Both the position numbers and the translations under genes were made by a program. DNA of 64,000 bases, taken from contig OZ018410.1 of assembly GCA_963969595.1 (NCBI GenBank), positions 37,801,413 through 37,865,412 on the forward strand. Reading direction: 5' to 3'. The stretch comes from Neckera pumila. Its lineage: Eukaryota; Streptophyta; Bryopsida; Hypnales; Neckeraceae. Below the pieces are notes generated by a model. That model made no database searches. It worked only from the letters and a program-made list of their open reading frames with translations, and was not told the DNA's origin. Position 1 is the stretch's first letter. Each line of letters begins with the position of its first letter. This document shows positions 36,101-48,672 of this stretch, in pieces.

Positions 36101-37986
36101 TCGCAACTTCAAGTCTGCCAACATTCTATTGGACGATGACCTCAATCCACATGTCTCGGATTGTGGTTTGGCAGCACTTGCTCCATCTAGTGCCGAAAGT
36201 CAGGTACATATGCCCCTTTTAACATCCTTGTGAAACAGAGGATGCGAATTTTTGGAATTTAATATGGTGGCAACGGATGGACTGAAGTGCTAGAAAAAAA
36301 AATTCAGCAAGGTCAGTGACTCCTGTTTCGTTGATGTAAGAAGTGGTTTAATTTCTGCAAGAACTGGCTTATTAAAGTTTTATGACGCAGTGTGTGTATT
36401 GGAATATTGGCAGCTTTTTGCGCAAATGCTGAGTGCCATTGGGTACAGCTCCCCTGAATACTCTATGTCCGGAACTTTCACGACTAAAAGTGACGTTTAT
36501 AGCTTCGGTGTTGTGATGCTCGAGCTCTTAACTGGGCGTAAGCCTGTTGACAGGTAACCTCATCCTTTTCTGGTATTTGGAGATATTGCTTATCATTTCA
36601 CTAGATGGCAAATTTCTACTTCACTGGAGATGATGGACAATATTAATCTACCCTCTCTGATTGCACATTCTGTAATTTATTGCATATTCCTACAGTATCC
36701 TGTCATGTTGTGTTCCCACCTGGCTGGACAACTTCCGAATTTCAAGTTGTGAACGCATGCAACAGGAACCCATTTATGCGCGCCCCCGAGGCAGTGCGAT
36801 TAGAGAGTTGAGTGTCCCATTGATGAATGCATCAGAAGTGCTGCACCAGTAAAAGCACGAACACGTTTATAACTGAGCAGATTTTTGTCACGAGTGTAGT
36901 TAAAGCATCAACATGTTTCGTTTGAGTTTCTGTTTTATTATGTCCCTGGCTTTGTCCTGAATTTTCCAAATGTATTGAACTCGCAGCTCGAGACCAAGGT
37001 CAGAACAATCACTAGTGCGCTGGGCAACACCCCAGCTACATGACATTGACGCATTGGCAAGAATGGTGGATCCAGCACTAGAGGGTGTATACCCTGTCAA
37101 GTCCCTCTCTCGATTCGCCGACATCGTTGCTTTGTGTGTACAGGTGAGATTGTCTACCACCTGCTTCTTTCTGACTGGCAGCTACGGTACAAGGTGACTC
37201 TGCTTCTTATGGTGCAGGTGCTAAGCTGCAAAGCCACAGGAGGCTCTATAGCCTATTTCATACTGTCAGATGAGCTTAATTCATGATGAAGATTAGGGAT
37301 CCGTTTTCGATCAGCAACATATATTGCACATAAGATCCTACTCAAACTTTCATACTCTCTTCATTCTAGATGCAGCCTGTGTTGATGCCTCCTCTGCTCT
37401 AGTCTGGAGCGAGCACATACCGCTACGTGACTTGCTCATGTTAATTTCATCCGAGGCTCATGGTGTGATATCAGATACTCAGACACAATAGCCATTGAAA
37501 CACTTAATAGATAAGAAAATGTTTTCAGTGGACCTCAGATCATAACACTCTTTAGGGAGTCTATGGAAACCATGGAATCGACCATGGTACCCTGAACCTT
37601 GGGTATCCATGATGACATTTTCCCGTTCTTAACATGAAGATGCAACGAAAAGAAATTGAAGATGTAAAAAGATGTCAGCATTATGTCCTTGGTTGCATTT
37701 GAGGTCTTTAAAACCAAGCTGGAATAGAACTTTTTTAGTGCAGTATCTTGTCCTCTGGGAATAGAAAAGGTGCAGCGCTTCAATGGCTAAAGAATGTTAT
37801 GTCACTTCTAATACATGCCTTCCTCGTGGCGTTCGTTTGCAGCCCGAACCCGAATTCCGGCCTCCAATGTCTGAAGTGGTACAGTCGCTGGTGCGTCTTA
37901 TGCAGCGGGCCACTTTGAGTAAACGCCGAAACGAGTCCGACTCTGGCGCTTTTCAGGCCGACATGCCAGATCCTTATGACTACTGA
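30114..37986 (+). CDS. SRF: STRUBBELIG-receptor-family leucine-rich repeat receptor-like kinase, 16 coding exons
   Basis: Exons: 30114-30231, 31511-31643, 31744-31818, 31961-32026, 32414-32485, 32668-32742, 32941-33012, 33334-33405, 33527-33589, 33990-34327, 34683-34715, 35114-35648, 36065-36203, 36414-36553, 36987-37143, 37843-37986; all joins are in frame, 743 residues (736 from the ATG at 30135). Order: weak signal peptide; N-terminal domain with [17 protein letters not shown] and NWTGVTC; six or seven LRRs in exons of mostly 66-75 nt, each split in phase 2; Pro-rich stretch (260-283); membrane segment (about 306-331); linker; kinase domain. The kinase has a glycine loop at 443 (GEGSLG) and Lys464, but HRN (563-565) replaces HRD and DCG (583-585) replaces DFG. 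C-terminal blocks [13 protein letters not shown] and [14 protein letters not shown] are typical of SRFs. SRFs act at the plasma membrane in tissue morphogenesis signalling, and STRUBBELIG signals without kinase activity. A MITE lies in intron 7. Confidence 0.92.
33092..33232. mobile_element. MITE of the ATGGCGG family, copy 3, in an SRF intron
   Basis: A 141 bp copy with the cleanest termini: ATGGGAAATTTCGTTAAAAT then GGCGGTATTCC at the left, GGAATACCGCCATTTTAACG then AAATATTGGT at the right. TTGC/TTTGC flanks suggest a 5 bp duplication with one change (33087-33091 and 33233-33237). It lies in the intron between LRR exons 32941-33012 and 33334-33405, clear of the splice sites. Confidence 0.72.
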
Positions 37987-40227
37987 GAGTAGAGTGTATC
38001 GATCTCCACCAAGGGTAGCACTGGCAATCTGCGTCCATCGATGTGGCATAATTAATAGAGCTACCTCACCAAACTCGTCCTTCTAGCTGAACTTCGGGCC
38101 ACAGTTATTCTACTTACTGAGAGAAGCACAAAGCCTTGTCGACCGGCACTTTCCAGTTACAAGTTTCAAGAGCTTCCTGCGCGTTCTCTTCACAATTGAT
38201 GAATATGTTCAAAATTGGTGAACAAAGCCAGAGAACTGTGCTCATCAGGTCACAGAATTCCAGCTTCTTTAATTTCTACCTCTCATTCCCATTTTAAGCA
38301 GTATGAGAAAATGATGGTCAGGGCTATACGTGATACTGATTGCATCGCAGAGCTGTTGCAGAGGCTGTGGCTTCTACCTGCAGGGCTACAGCGTCTGGAT
38401 GCCCACATCATGATGCGGAGAATTGATCACTTCGGAAGAAACACCGGTGATCAGCGGAATCAAATACATCCTCAAGGTGTTACTGCACTATGTATAATGG
38501 TGGAGAATTTTGTTATTTTCTAAAGAGCCTTTTCCATGGATGTAAAAGGAAATGTTGATAGAGTAAATAGAGGTCGGCAGTGTTAATGTTAGCAAAACTA
38601 ATTCTTTTCTGGGGTATGTTACCACTAGCGGGTTTCAATTTTGAACTAGGATACCGACTTGTAGGTTGGATGCAGGTACCAATATGGATTGTAAAAAAAT
38701 GGCTACTGCAACAATTCATCTAGTGATCTCCTTTCTCATAGCTTGACAATTGTCTCTTCTCTTGTCCTCTTACACCTCTTCGAGTAAGTAACAATTTGAA
38801 CTTGTGAGTTTGCAAGGGATCTTCCAGCTCTTCCTTCATGTGAAAGGATGTAAGTATAGTAAGTTCCATCGCAGACTAAGGTATCACTGAGATGTAAATG
38901 TAAAATTCAAGGGATGCAAGGGAATTGAAGGGGTCTCTTGGAAGCTGAACATATTGATTGTTACTGATTTAAACCCAGTCCAGGCTAACAAGCATAGACT
39001 TCTCTTAGCATCTTGTAGCATCTACCCACTTGAGAATACTTCAGAGATATTCATAGGTGAAGTAAATGAAATAAACATTGATTCTATCACATTATTTTCT
39101 GGTTTTTAGATCCAATTGGTGGATTTGAGCTTGAATAGATTTATTTAACTCCTAGTAGCCAAATCTATATATCTATTTTATTATGCAAAATAAGAACACA
39201 CATGGGGTAAGAGACAAAGCAAACACAAGACAAATCATTGGAATGCTTGTTGTGGTCTAGGTTTTCATCGTGAATGTTAGATGAAATAATTCTACGATAA
39301 TACCTCTCCGGGATGAAAATGTGAGGGATTTTGTGATAGGGGGTATGACATATAATTCTTATTTGCATATTTGGGAATCATTAAAAAAAAGTGCATAAAA
39401 TAAAAATCATGGCACTTATGACTGGACAATTCTGAGGGATCATAACTTTAGTCTCACAATTGGGATCTTCATCTTCTTCACATCTATAGGCATATGCTTT
39501 ATCACCTTTGTAACCATGCATATATATTACAATAGCATATGTTTTGTGTTGAATAGAAGTAAGTTATATTGTATTGTCCACTTAGGGCTCTTCATTTTCT
39601 TTTCACCTAGTTTTAGGGTTTAATTTCAAATTTGGACCACCCCTATTCATTTAGGGGCTGACTTTCAAATTACTGGAAAATTTTCTAATTATGACATTTC
39701 AGATTTTACAAAGAACCAACAACTCTCAAATAAACTTTTCTTTACTCTTTAGGTATTCATTAACAAACTTTGGACATACTTCAACATTTTGCTTAGGTAT
39801 TTATGAAATTGACTCATAGATAAGATACTAAACCACCCTAACTCTTTCCAATTACCTTGTGCACGTGTCAATTCCATACCAAAGTTAGGTTGCTTGTTTT
39901 GTTTTGTTTGTTATGGTGAGATTTCCTAGACTATGCATATGTCACGTGCTTGGTACCATCAGAAAGGCCTCATGAAGAAAGATTGCATGGACTTTGTTTC
40001 ATGGCGTTTGGACCTAAAGTAGTCCGCTCTAAAACCGCATCAATGACAGTAATAGATATTTCAAAGAACATCACATTCATTCCTGGATAGGGGACGCATT
40101 TAGAACCCGCTCAATTTACACACCTCCTACCTTACGATACAAAAATATTGAATTTTGAAGTTTTTATGAATAAAAAAATAAATAAAAACTTTTACTTTGA
40201 TTGTGCCACCGATGGCTGACAGGGCAT
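37987..40227. other. SRF 3' flank and AT-rich intergenic region
   Basis: The first several hundred bases are probably SRF 3' UTR; the 102-codon frame at 38215-38523 has no recognisable domain. From about 38900 the DNA is AT-rich with no gene I can support. Confidence 0.4.
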
Positions 40228-40506
40228 ACTACACTAAAAATGATATTTAGTTTAGTATGACATTTAGTGTTTTACCCCCCTACCAGCCATTTTATTTGTC
40301 TTCAATTTTACTTGTCTTCAATCTTTTCTTTTGCAAGTTCATTTTTTTAACATATTCTAACACTAAATGTAAACCTTTTCAGATTTCAGATTTACCATAG
40401 AGCATATTTAGTGTTAGAAATTAGATTTAGTGTTATTTGCTTATGATATTTAGTGTCAAGGTTCGTAATTAGTGTTGCCAACACTAAATATCATTTTTAG
40501 TGTAGT
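40228..40506. mobile_element. 279 bp inverted-repeat element with CACTA-like ends and subterminal repeats
   Basis: Starts ACTACACTAAAAATGATATT and ends with the reverse complement (AATATCATTTTTAGTGTAGT): TIRs of about 24 bp, nearly perfect. The interior holds at least six more copies of a TTTAGTGT / ACACTAAA motif in both orientations, the arrangement of subterminal binding sites in CACTA (En/Spm) elements. No clear target duplication. It lies about 350 bp upstream of the NAD kinase gene. Confidence 0.7.
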
Positions 40507-40861
40507 GAAAGTGACAGGAGATGGTTCTGTTTACCGGTGATTGGGTGGACATGAAGATGTGGCCTGTACTCTTAACCTCGATGCAGGATGCCGAAGAATT
40601 ATAAGCTTGTGCAGTCGGGGAAGCTTTGCTAAATATTCAAAACTCCTTGCGCACGGAGCCGCAGCTGCTTCAAACCTCGAGTCAGTAGCTAAGCAAATTC
40701 CAATCCCCGAACTAGTTGCACCAATTTCTATCACTTGCTGCTCATGCACTCAAGAGCTGGGGATACGCGGCAGTGGTGTTCCAAACATGGCTTAGGTTCA
40801 GACTCTGGCAGTCCATTTAGGGTTTCTTCGATTCGAAAACGGAGAAAAAGCAACGGAGTGA
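40507..40861 (+). promoter_or_regulatory. Upstream region of the NAD kinase gene
   Basis: The only space between the MITE and the NADK start, so it should contain the core promoter and 5' UTR. No convincing TATA box was seen. Short frames on both strands (including a GATSSGIG-like string on the minus strand) look like chance. Confidence 0.35.
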
Positions 40862-43800
40862 ATGCAATTGCCACTGATGGCTGCTGCAGCAGTGCGACGA
40901 GTGTTGGTGCTGGCTAAACGAAGTGCGTATGACATGTATGTGGCCCGGCACCAGGACCCGAACTTTACGCGTCTCCTCTCCCAACCTCAGGTTTGTGGCT
41001 TCTCCTCTGTTTTGTCTGGACCCCGTAACCGGAGGTTTGAAACAGCGTGCTCTCGGAGATTCAGTTTCATGCTTTCTAGGTCCTGCATTGATCTTTACGT
41101 TCAGAAACATGGCGTTTGTTATTTCGACCTAATTATCTGGATTTAATGTGATTTGCCTTGATTGTGAAGTACGTAGTCGCCATTCTTAGTGCTTTCCGTG
41201 GAAGAGACGAGACGAAAGATTTTCGAATTAGGATTAATTCGTTTTGAGGTGGATTTGAGTTGATTGGTTGTGAGTCTTTGCGACTTGTTTCTGGATTTGG
41301 ATGTAATTTCATCCAACTTGGAAGCATTAATTAGGTTTAAGAAATTACTCTACGACTGTCAGATTGTGTGTGAGGTGGGAAGACCGGTCCGTTTCCTTCA
41401 GTTTAAGTGTTATGGAGGAAAGAATGTTGGAAATGCTAGTTTTGCACATAAAGGAAATTGAAAATCAGAAATTTGGAAGGAATAAGTTAAATATAATTAA
41501 ATTGGAAATCACTTACTATAGTGTTTTCTTTGCGAATTTTTGAAATTGGAATTGCACTGATGCTTATATCTATCGTCTAGAGGAGATTTATCTCCGACAT
41601 CCAGTTGAACCCTAAACTTAAGGTTCTGAATGGCGGAGGCCCCTGCTATTGATGGTTTCAATTTTCTAACAGACTCTCATTTATTTTAAGGGTACAGAGT
41701 CAGTTAGGTGATAGGTGTGTACTTCCAACTTATCACTCCTCGACAGCGTTTTGCAATGGGTTTAGTACGTTTAAAATATAATGAACGGCTTGCAAAGGGT
41801 TTGCAAAGGTCGAATTTTGCTTTATACTGCAGTATTTTTGCATTTTGTATACTTCAATCAATCCACTTGCTCATAATATTCTCAAAGTAAGTTTCACCTC
41901 TCTGCGGGGATTGAATTCCAATAGATATAGGATTTGTCTGAAGGGCTCGAGCAAGTACAAGTATCACGTAGTGACACAGGTACTCGGGTTGCATGATTCT
42001 ACTTGTAGTTTAATAAGCCAGGAGTTTAATCAAGGAAAAGGACAAGAAAATGTAGCTGTAAGCACCTAATTTGCCAGGCGATGCAGGTGGTTGCCAATCT
42101 CTCACGTCAACATGAAAACGAATCTATTCAGGTGTGGTTACGTCTGCTCATTTTACTTGACACTGGATTAACTTCTCCGCATCTATTGTACTCCTCTAGT
42201 GCTTGATCTCCTGTAATTATCACGGTCCTCTGAATTTTAGCATCGGTCAAAGTTGGTAAGCTACTCTGCAATAACATCAATCGTGTTGGTGAATGCACAT
42301 TGAGACGATATGGATTGAAGGTCTTACCAAATTGCCAAAGATTTATATACTACTTGCTCTTCTTGTTGATGATTGTGCTAATGCATGCAGACGGTGGGCA
42401 ATTTACAAGACAGACACGTGGTCCATGAGCACACTATTCAGATGTGTAGAGATATTCTCAGTCGCCGGCAAGGGCATATCCAGTTTGAGATTCATTTAAG
42501 AGATGAACTGCAGTCTCCCACTCGTGATGTGGACTTGGTGATTACTGTCGGAGGGGATGGAACACTTCTGCAAGCAAGCCACTATGTGGACAGTTCTATT
42601 CCTGTTTTGGGCGTGAATTCCGACCCCACTCAGATTGATGAGGTTTGTCCTGCAAATTTTGAATCATTGTTTACATGGAAATGTGAAATGTATGTTTCTA
42701 AGCGGCCTCATGGTGAATGTTGATGAGAGTATTTCTAATCGGCTAATTGGCTTCAGTGAAAACTTGGCTTATCCACATCCTGTCAGTTATTCAACTGGCC
42801 TGAGGACTCCAATCTACGTTTTGGAAACAAAACATCTTTTTCCTTTAGCTTTTTAGTGTCCACTTTATCTGTTTGAAACCAGTATCCTGAACCTATTTTT
42901 GTCTGCGATTTATGAAGTTTGCCTCTAGAATTCTAGAATCCATTTCATGTAGCTTTGACGCGCGGTTTGACTACTTTTCCAACTGGCTGCCGTATTATGT
43001 TTGAGGCCTTACTAGTTGTATCCTTTACTTTGAGCTGCAGGTTGAGCAGAACCTCCATCGTTTTGATGCAAGTCGGAGTACTGGCCACCTTTGTGCAGCC
43101 ACTGCTAATAATTTTGAGCGGGTAATTCCAACTACTGACTGGATATTCTACTTCTTGGTCACTATGCTCTAGAGCAGTTTTGGTATGCTAACAGTTGCTC
43201 AGTAATACAGTGACAGATGCCAAGATTGCGAAGGCTTTTGCTAGGTGTGACCATCTAGGTTGGCATGTGAATTGAGGAAGGGCTACAAGTCTGAAATCTT
43301 TTGGATACTCCCAAGTCAATCGGAACTTCCTTTGTTGGTTTAGATTTTCTCTGACTACTCTTCTGTATTGCGATGGATTTTTTGACAAATTAGTTTTACC
43401 AATTTAATGCTTGCACACTCCAACCTGGTGGTTTGGTGGAAATATTTTGATATCATATCAGATGCTTGACGATATCCTTGATGGAAGTGCGAAGCCAGTG
43501 GAGCTGAAGAGAATTTCAACATTTATCGATGGGGTCAGGATTGATGCACCCGCTTTGAACGACATTCTCATTGCTCATCCAAATCCTGCTGCTATCTCTC
43601 GCTGCAGTTTCAGGTGTGAAACTCTACTGGCTTTCATGGTCTTGTATTTGAATACAAGGAGTCAACCTTTTTTTCTTTGATGAAGGGACCTACGATTGTG
43701 AAGAACATGCTGTCACTGAATGCTTCAGCTTATACTTACAAACCTGAAGTCTGGTGGATCTTCAGTTAGGACTCCCTTGTATCAAATAAAGGTGGAGACC

Positions 43801-44209
43801 GATAACACAGGGACCTGTGCTGACCCTTTTACTATCTTGATGCAGTATTAGAAAAGAAGACACGGAGGAATTGCTCAGTCCCGTCATACATTCGCGCTCA
43901 AGCGGATTACGTATTTCCACCGCAGCAGGTTCAACAGCAGCAATGAAATCAGCTGGTGGAATTGTGATGCCTATATTATCTCCCAAGTTGCAGTACATGG
44001 TCAGAGAGCCTAACTGCCCACACCCAAATCACACTAGCTTCATGCAAGGGTTTCTTGAAAACGACCACGTACTGGAGGTGAATTGGCGCTCCAGGAAAGG
44101 CGTTGTCTATGTCGATGGGTCTCATCTGTGTTATCCCATCAATTTTGGATGCAAGGTTGATGTATCGAATCATGCACCTCCACTACGTATTTTTTGGAAT
44201 CAGAAGTGA
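40862..44209 (+). CDS. NADK3: NAD(H) kinase, NADK3 type, six exons
   Basis: Exons 40862-40990, 42087-42131, 42391-42642, 43041-43121, 43462-43613 and 43846-44209; in frame, 340 residues (335 from the second ATG). It phosphorylates NADH/NAD with ATP to make NADP(H). Signatures: DVDLVITVGGDGTLL with the catalytic GGDG at 112-115; SIPVLGVNSDPTQ; the STGHLCAAT block; ALNDILIAHPNPAAISR; and RSSGLRISTAAGSTAAMKSA, the Gly-rich nucleotide-binding segment. These follow Arabidopsis NADK3 (peroxisomal NADH kinase) far more closely than the long NADK1/2 forms, and length is close to NADK3 (about 317). The C-terminus here is PPLRIFWNQK, without the SRY-type peroxisomal signal I recall in Arabidopsis, so location is uncertain. 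The 45 nt exon 2 is the least certain join. Confidence 0.9.
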
Positions 44210-44660
44210 CGGGTCTGAAACTTGGCTTACCATCTCAACAAAAGTCCTAATGCGAGCGAGATCTTGGCTCAGACAGTTCAATCTGCGTGTAGCCCAGGAA
44301 ATGTGTACTTTGATTGAAAGCTGTGCTTCTGGCGTGCACACAGGTAGCAACTATTCAACCAAATTCCGTTTCGCTCATATTGAATGCCGTTTTTAGTTTC
44401 ACCTGCCATGTATTAGTATTTTCTCAAATTAATTTTGTTATTTGTTCCATCTTTGAAAAACACTAGAAGCCTGAAATGTTTGGTGAGTGGCTCGTTTTAT
44501 GTGAAAGTAAATTAAGTGGAGATTTTGGACAAAAGATGTAATTAGACCTCGGGATGATATCTGGGTTTTTGTATTGATCGAGGTAGTATTGTGAGGCCTC
44601 TTTGTGTCTCTTTGACGTTGGAACCTGACTGACCGTGTCCTTATTTGTGACTGGTTGCAG

Positions 44661-44903
44661 ATTGAGGCAGTCTCCCAGTCTGCTGATGATATTTCCTCTT
44701 TGCTGGAGAGTAAGCCCTGGATGCGAGCATGCAGAGATGTCGTGATCACAAGGCATGTGAGGTTTGAAAGAAATGAAATATCAGTGCCTCTAGTTGATAC
44801 GATTGTTGGTTGTATTGCCGATTCTTCTCATTTAGACGGAAAGTTTGATGAGATATCTCCACGTTCACAATTAGTATCTGCCTCTGGTGTAGCTGAACTG
44901 TAA
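44661..44903 (+). other. Unrecognised open frame of 80 codons after a splice acceptor, downstream of NADK
   Basis: Begins right after a good acceptor (TGACTGGTTGCAG) and runs open to TAA at 44901-44903, reading DISSLLESKPWMRACRDVV and VRFERNEISVPLVDTIVG. The composition looks coding. A donor-like ACACAG/GTAGCA lies at 44342, but the intervening NADK 3' sequence has stops in the frame that would join to it. Possibilities: last exon of an alternative NADK transcript, exon of a separate gene, or spliced 3' UTR. I do not recognise a domain. Confidence 0.3.
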
Positions 44904-45880
44904 ACGAAGATTCTTTTTAAGACTCATAGATTGCCTTCAAAGATCATAAGCGATCATTAGCAATAGAGTTTATAAGTGTGAGTGAATTTCGGGGAAGACT
45001 CTTTGAGAGGTATGGACTTAAATTAAGTTAGGCACATCTTCGGATTCATGGTCAAACTAACAAACTAGTAGAGTAATGAAAGATATACCTGAATGGATGT
45101 TTATAGGAAACAACATTCTTGAAAGTGTTTATTTTGGTTGGGTTTGCTGGTGTCAGCCCTAAACCTTGGACAACTCAAACCTAGAGCCACATTCAAATAG
45201 ATTTATATCAGGCGTGATACTTGTCCAGCTATGTTGAGAGGAAAAGTGCAATGTATGTACCAAGTCCTCTTTGTTATCCACATGTGGATCTTATTCATAC
45301 TCTGTCTTGCTCTTTTCCTGAAACTAGCAGTCAACGATTATATATCTTGATATAGTACAAGTGATCTGACCAGACTTTGTTCACTCTTGCAGATCTATCA
45401 GAATTCTGCATTATAAGTACATATATAAGACAGCAAACGAAATTATGGGATGTAATATCTTCCAGGAGAAATTCATGTCTCGTAAGTATGCTTAATGCTC
45501 ATAAACCTCAACTTTGAGCTCTTCCCCAATAGAACTCACAGAGTATATTTTTCTCAAAATCTGCTTGTCAATTCTTTGTCAATCCTGAAATCCTCGTGAA
45601 CTGTGAGAAGAGATTAAAGTCAAGGGGGTGAGAGATTTGCTTCAACAATTGTTCCACGCGTCGCTGGACTTTTGTGTGGTTGCTGTGTATACGGTGGAGT
45701 TATGGATTTCTGAATGCAGTATGTATCTCTTAGATTACAAATATAGTGGAGAAAGTGATTTTGGATCAACTTTTTGAAGTGTGGATCGGAATGGATAAAC
45801 AGTGAACCGACTTAGATGGATTTTAATGTGAAGAACGCCGTGAATTGCGGAAATGCATTTCCAGCGATGCTTATAGAGCA
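44904..45880. other. Intergenic region without a recognised gene
   Basis: Moderately AT-rich; no frame with a domain or clear splice structure. Confidence 0.4.
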
Positions 45881-45914
45881 TGCCTTCACTCACAGGAGTG
45901 ACAGAACCATAACA

Positions 45915-46112
45915 TTGTATAACCAGGCAATGGTCCTTGCCATGCTGGGAAGATAATATGCTCAAGTAGATGCTTGGGAGGGGCTTATCTAGCAATTCAA
46001 GGATTGGGATTGGTTGAGGAGCCATATAAGACAATTTTGTTCACTGTAGGGGTTCCTTTTTCAAGGATGCAAAAGCGAGCCTTGTCTCATTGGTAACAAT
46101 GTGATGACATCA
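45915..46112 (+). repeat. Dispersed repeat of about 200 bp, first copy
   Basis: Matches 47522-47712 in the same orientation, best over CCATGCTGGGAA, GATGCTT.GGAG and the block CATATAAGACAATTTTGTTC / ACTGTAGGGGTTCC. Roughly three quarters identical by eye. The two copies are 1.6 kb apart; termini are not TG...CA, so LTRs are not supported. Confidence 0.6.
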
Positions 46113-47521
46113 TTGGAAGCTTTTGCATACACTTGAAACTAGTGGTAGCCTAGCCTTGAGTGCCAAGTGGTTCAATTTCCTCAGTTTTTATATAGCACTT
46201 GTGATAAAATTGGCATTTGGCTATGTTCATGCAACCCTATTTGACAAGGAGTTTAGTTTTCTTACTTCTTGTATATGTTTGATTCAATTTACAAGAAATG
46301 ATGAACTTTTCAATTTCTAAGTTATTATTCTTTGTAGTAATGATTTTTTTGTACAAATTGGCAATTATTATGTTGGGTCCATAATATGAATCCTTCAACT
46401 ATTTTAAGCAATGAGAGTAGGTAGTATTGGCATTACTTTACAATTGTTTAGAATCACGCTAGTTATTTTATAATTTCGATCACACTAGGGTTTGACAATT
46501 CTAATTTTAGAATTATAAAGAAAGATATCACAAGAAAACAACTTCCACACTTATAAGCTAGGTAATCTAAGTTTCAAATTAAGTTTTCTACCACCGGATT
46601 GATTCCATTTTTGTTAGGCAAAAACAACAATGTATCCTAATATCTTAGCTAAACCTCATCAAACCTTAACCTTGAAACGCTTAAGTGAATGTTTGTACAT
46701 ATTTTTTTAGATTATTTTAGGTTGGCATCAGAATGGAAAAAATATTTTTAGGAAGTTGCTTGAACCCAATTTCAATGAAGGTATTGGATATTCCCTCCTT
46801 CTAATACTATGTATATACTCCATATTAACTTTATTACATAAGAAAATGGCAAATCTACAAATCACTGTGTAGTGTATGTTGACAATATATCTTTCTCTTT
46901 CTCTTAATTTTAGTCATAAAAATGATCTTTTTTGAATTCATGACCAACGAATGAAATTAAGCTTGTCAAGTCTAGTTTATATTATAATTTGAAATTTAAA
47001 AGATAAAATTTATAATTCCATACTTCATAGCAATTTGAATTTTGGACCTATTACCATGGAGTATAAATGTTCTAATTTAGGAATTATATGGTGAAGTTTA
47101 TGCATACCAAGATGTTATACACTATAATTTATATCTATAGAGAAATGTTCAAATTCTTTAAGTATATTTTGTATTTGATATGCATTTTTTCATTTTTTAT
47201 TAAAACATTCACATTAATTTCAATTTTTCTCAAGAAAACACTAAAATTTCTATGATCTCCAAAAGGCATGTGTTGATATCTTTCAAAATAATTGTGAAAA
47301 GATTCCATCATATATAGATGCAAAATGGGAATATACAGAGAAAAGAGTTTTGAAATTTAAAAATGTGGTCACAAGCCCATTTTTCAAGGTTAAGTCCAAA
47401 AGGACAACACCTATCACCAAAGTACATTGCCAAAACTACTTCAATTATTGAACCAATAGGTACATTTTTTGTTCCTATAGTTAACAGTAAAGTAATTTAT
47501 TGGTCACTTTTTGGCCTTAGC
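46113..47521. other. AT-rich DNA between the two dispersed repeat copies
   Basis: No gene seen; only short frames in very AT-rich sequence. Confidence 0.4.
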
Positions 47522-47712
47522 GCATAACATTTTTAGTATAATTAAACAATGTACAGGTCCTTTCCCATGCTGGGAAATATTATGCTTTACTAGATGCTTA
47601 GGAGAGACTTTCCAATTAAGTCAAGAGCCACATAAGACAATTTTGTTCACTGTAGGGGTCCCCTTTTCAAGGATGCAAAAGAGGCCGCTCCCTCATTGGT
47701 AAACAATGTTAG
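47522..47712 (+). repeat. Dispersed repeat of about 200 bp, second copy
   Basis: Partner of 45915-46112; shares CACATAAGACAATTTTGTTC and CAAGGATGCAAAAG. Confidence 0.6.
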
Positions 47713-48672
47713 ACATCCTTGCAGGGTGAAAGTATTATTACCTCAGAGGTTACCTCAATGCTAAAGAATATTGGTACTTGATGTTATAATATGTAACATT
47801 TTATAACTAGCCTAAACATTCCCCCTCAATGGATATTTGGGAATAATCCCTCCCAGGATTCCTAAAAGTCAGAGAATCAGTCAATATAATCTACAAAGAG
47901 TCATTGGCTGGCCAAAAAGATATATATACATATATGAATTGCACAAATGCAAAGATTAGAGCACCTAAATGTAACAAGAGTCATTTATGGACATCTAAAA
48001 AAGGACCTAAATCCACACACAAGTGGATCCAAAGTGGACAAGTGGGGACCCAAAGTAGACAAGAAGTGTTCCAAGAAGTTGTCATGAGGGAGATTCTCGC
48101 ATTGGTATGCGTGATCCAAGCTTACAATATGTCACTTTTGGATGTTCTTGTGCCCACTTTGGTGTTAGTCTCGTATCCACAATAGGTGCATCTATGCAAT
48201 TGTCTTCAAAATTCATATTATATTCATACAAGCTTGGAAAACACGAAACCAATTTTGTTACTTTCCTGAACCATCTCCTATCAAGCGCATATCATCTAAT
48301 TCTACAGCCTACCCTCACGATTTGCACATCTTGAACAAGTGTCACGTTTAAGTGCTTCTACCTTAGGAAGTTGCAACGCTGGGACTCCCACTTTCTGGGG
48401 AAGCAAAAAGAACCCCAGCGTTGATTATTAATAATGTTATGATAGAGTCAGGATGTCTGTGTGTCTGGCTCATACATTCGTCAGTGTCCTTTTATCTGGC
48501 TGACTCAACCGGCACCATTTCAATGATATTCAACATTGTCCACCTCATGCTTGGAGTTGGGCAATCCTTTGGATAAGCACTGGGAGTTGGGGCCTGCTGA
48601 AAAAAGGAGTACAATCCTCGGATGTTGCCTTGCCAGACACTGCAATCAAATTGTACTACACAAGTTCCTATA
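47713..48672. other. Intergenic region with a small perfect hairpin
   Basis: No gene is supported; the 93-codon frame at 47904-48185 is not recognised. At 48374-48383 CAACGCTGGG pairs perfectly with CCCAGCGTTG at 48414-48423, a 50 bp hairpin with a 30 bp loop. Confidence 0.4.

Noticed and set aside
40531..40749. Minus-strand frame with GATSSGIG, like a short-chain dehydrogenase glycine motif
   Set aside because: Only the short string fits; the flanking sequence has no other dehydrogenase feature and the region is the NADK promoter.
45915..47712. LTR pair of a retrotransposon
   Set aside because: The repeats lack TG...CA ends, are well diverged, and no retroelement coding sequence lies between them.
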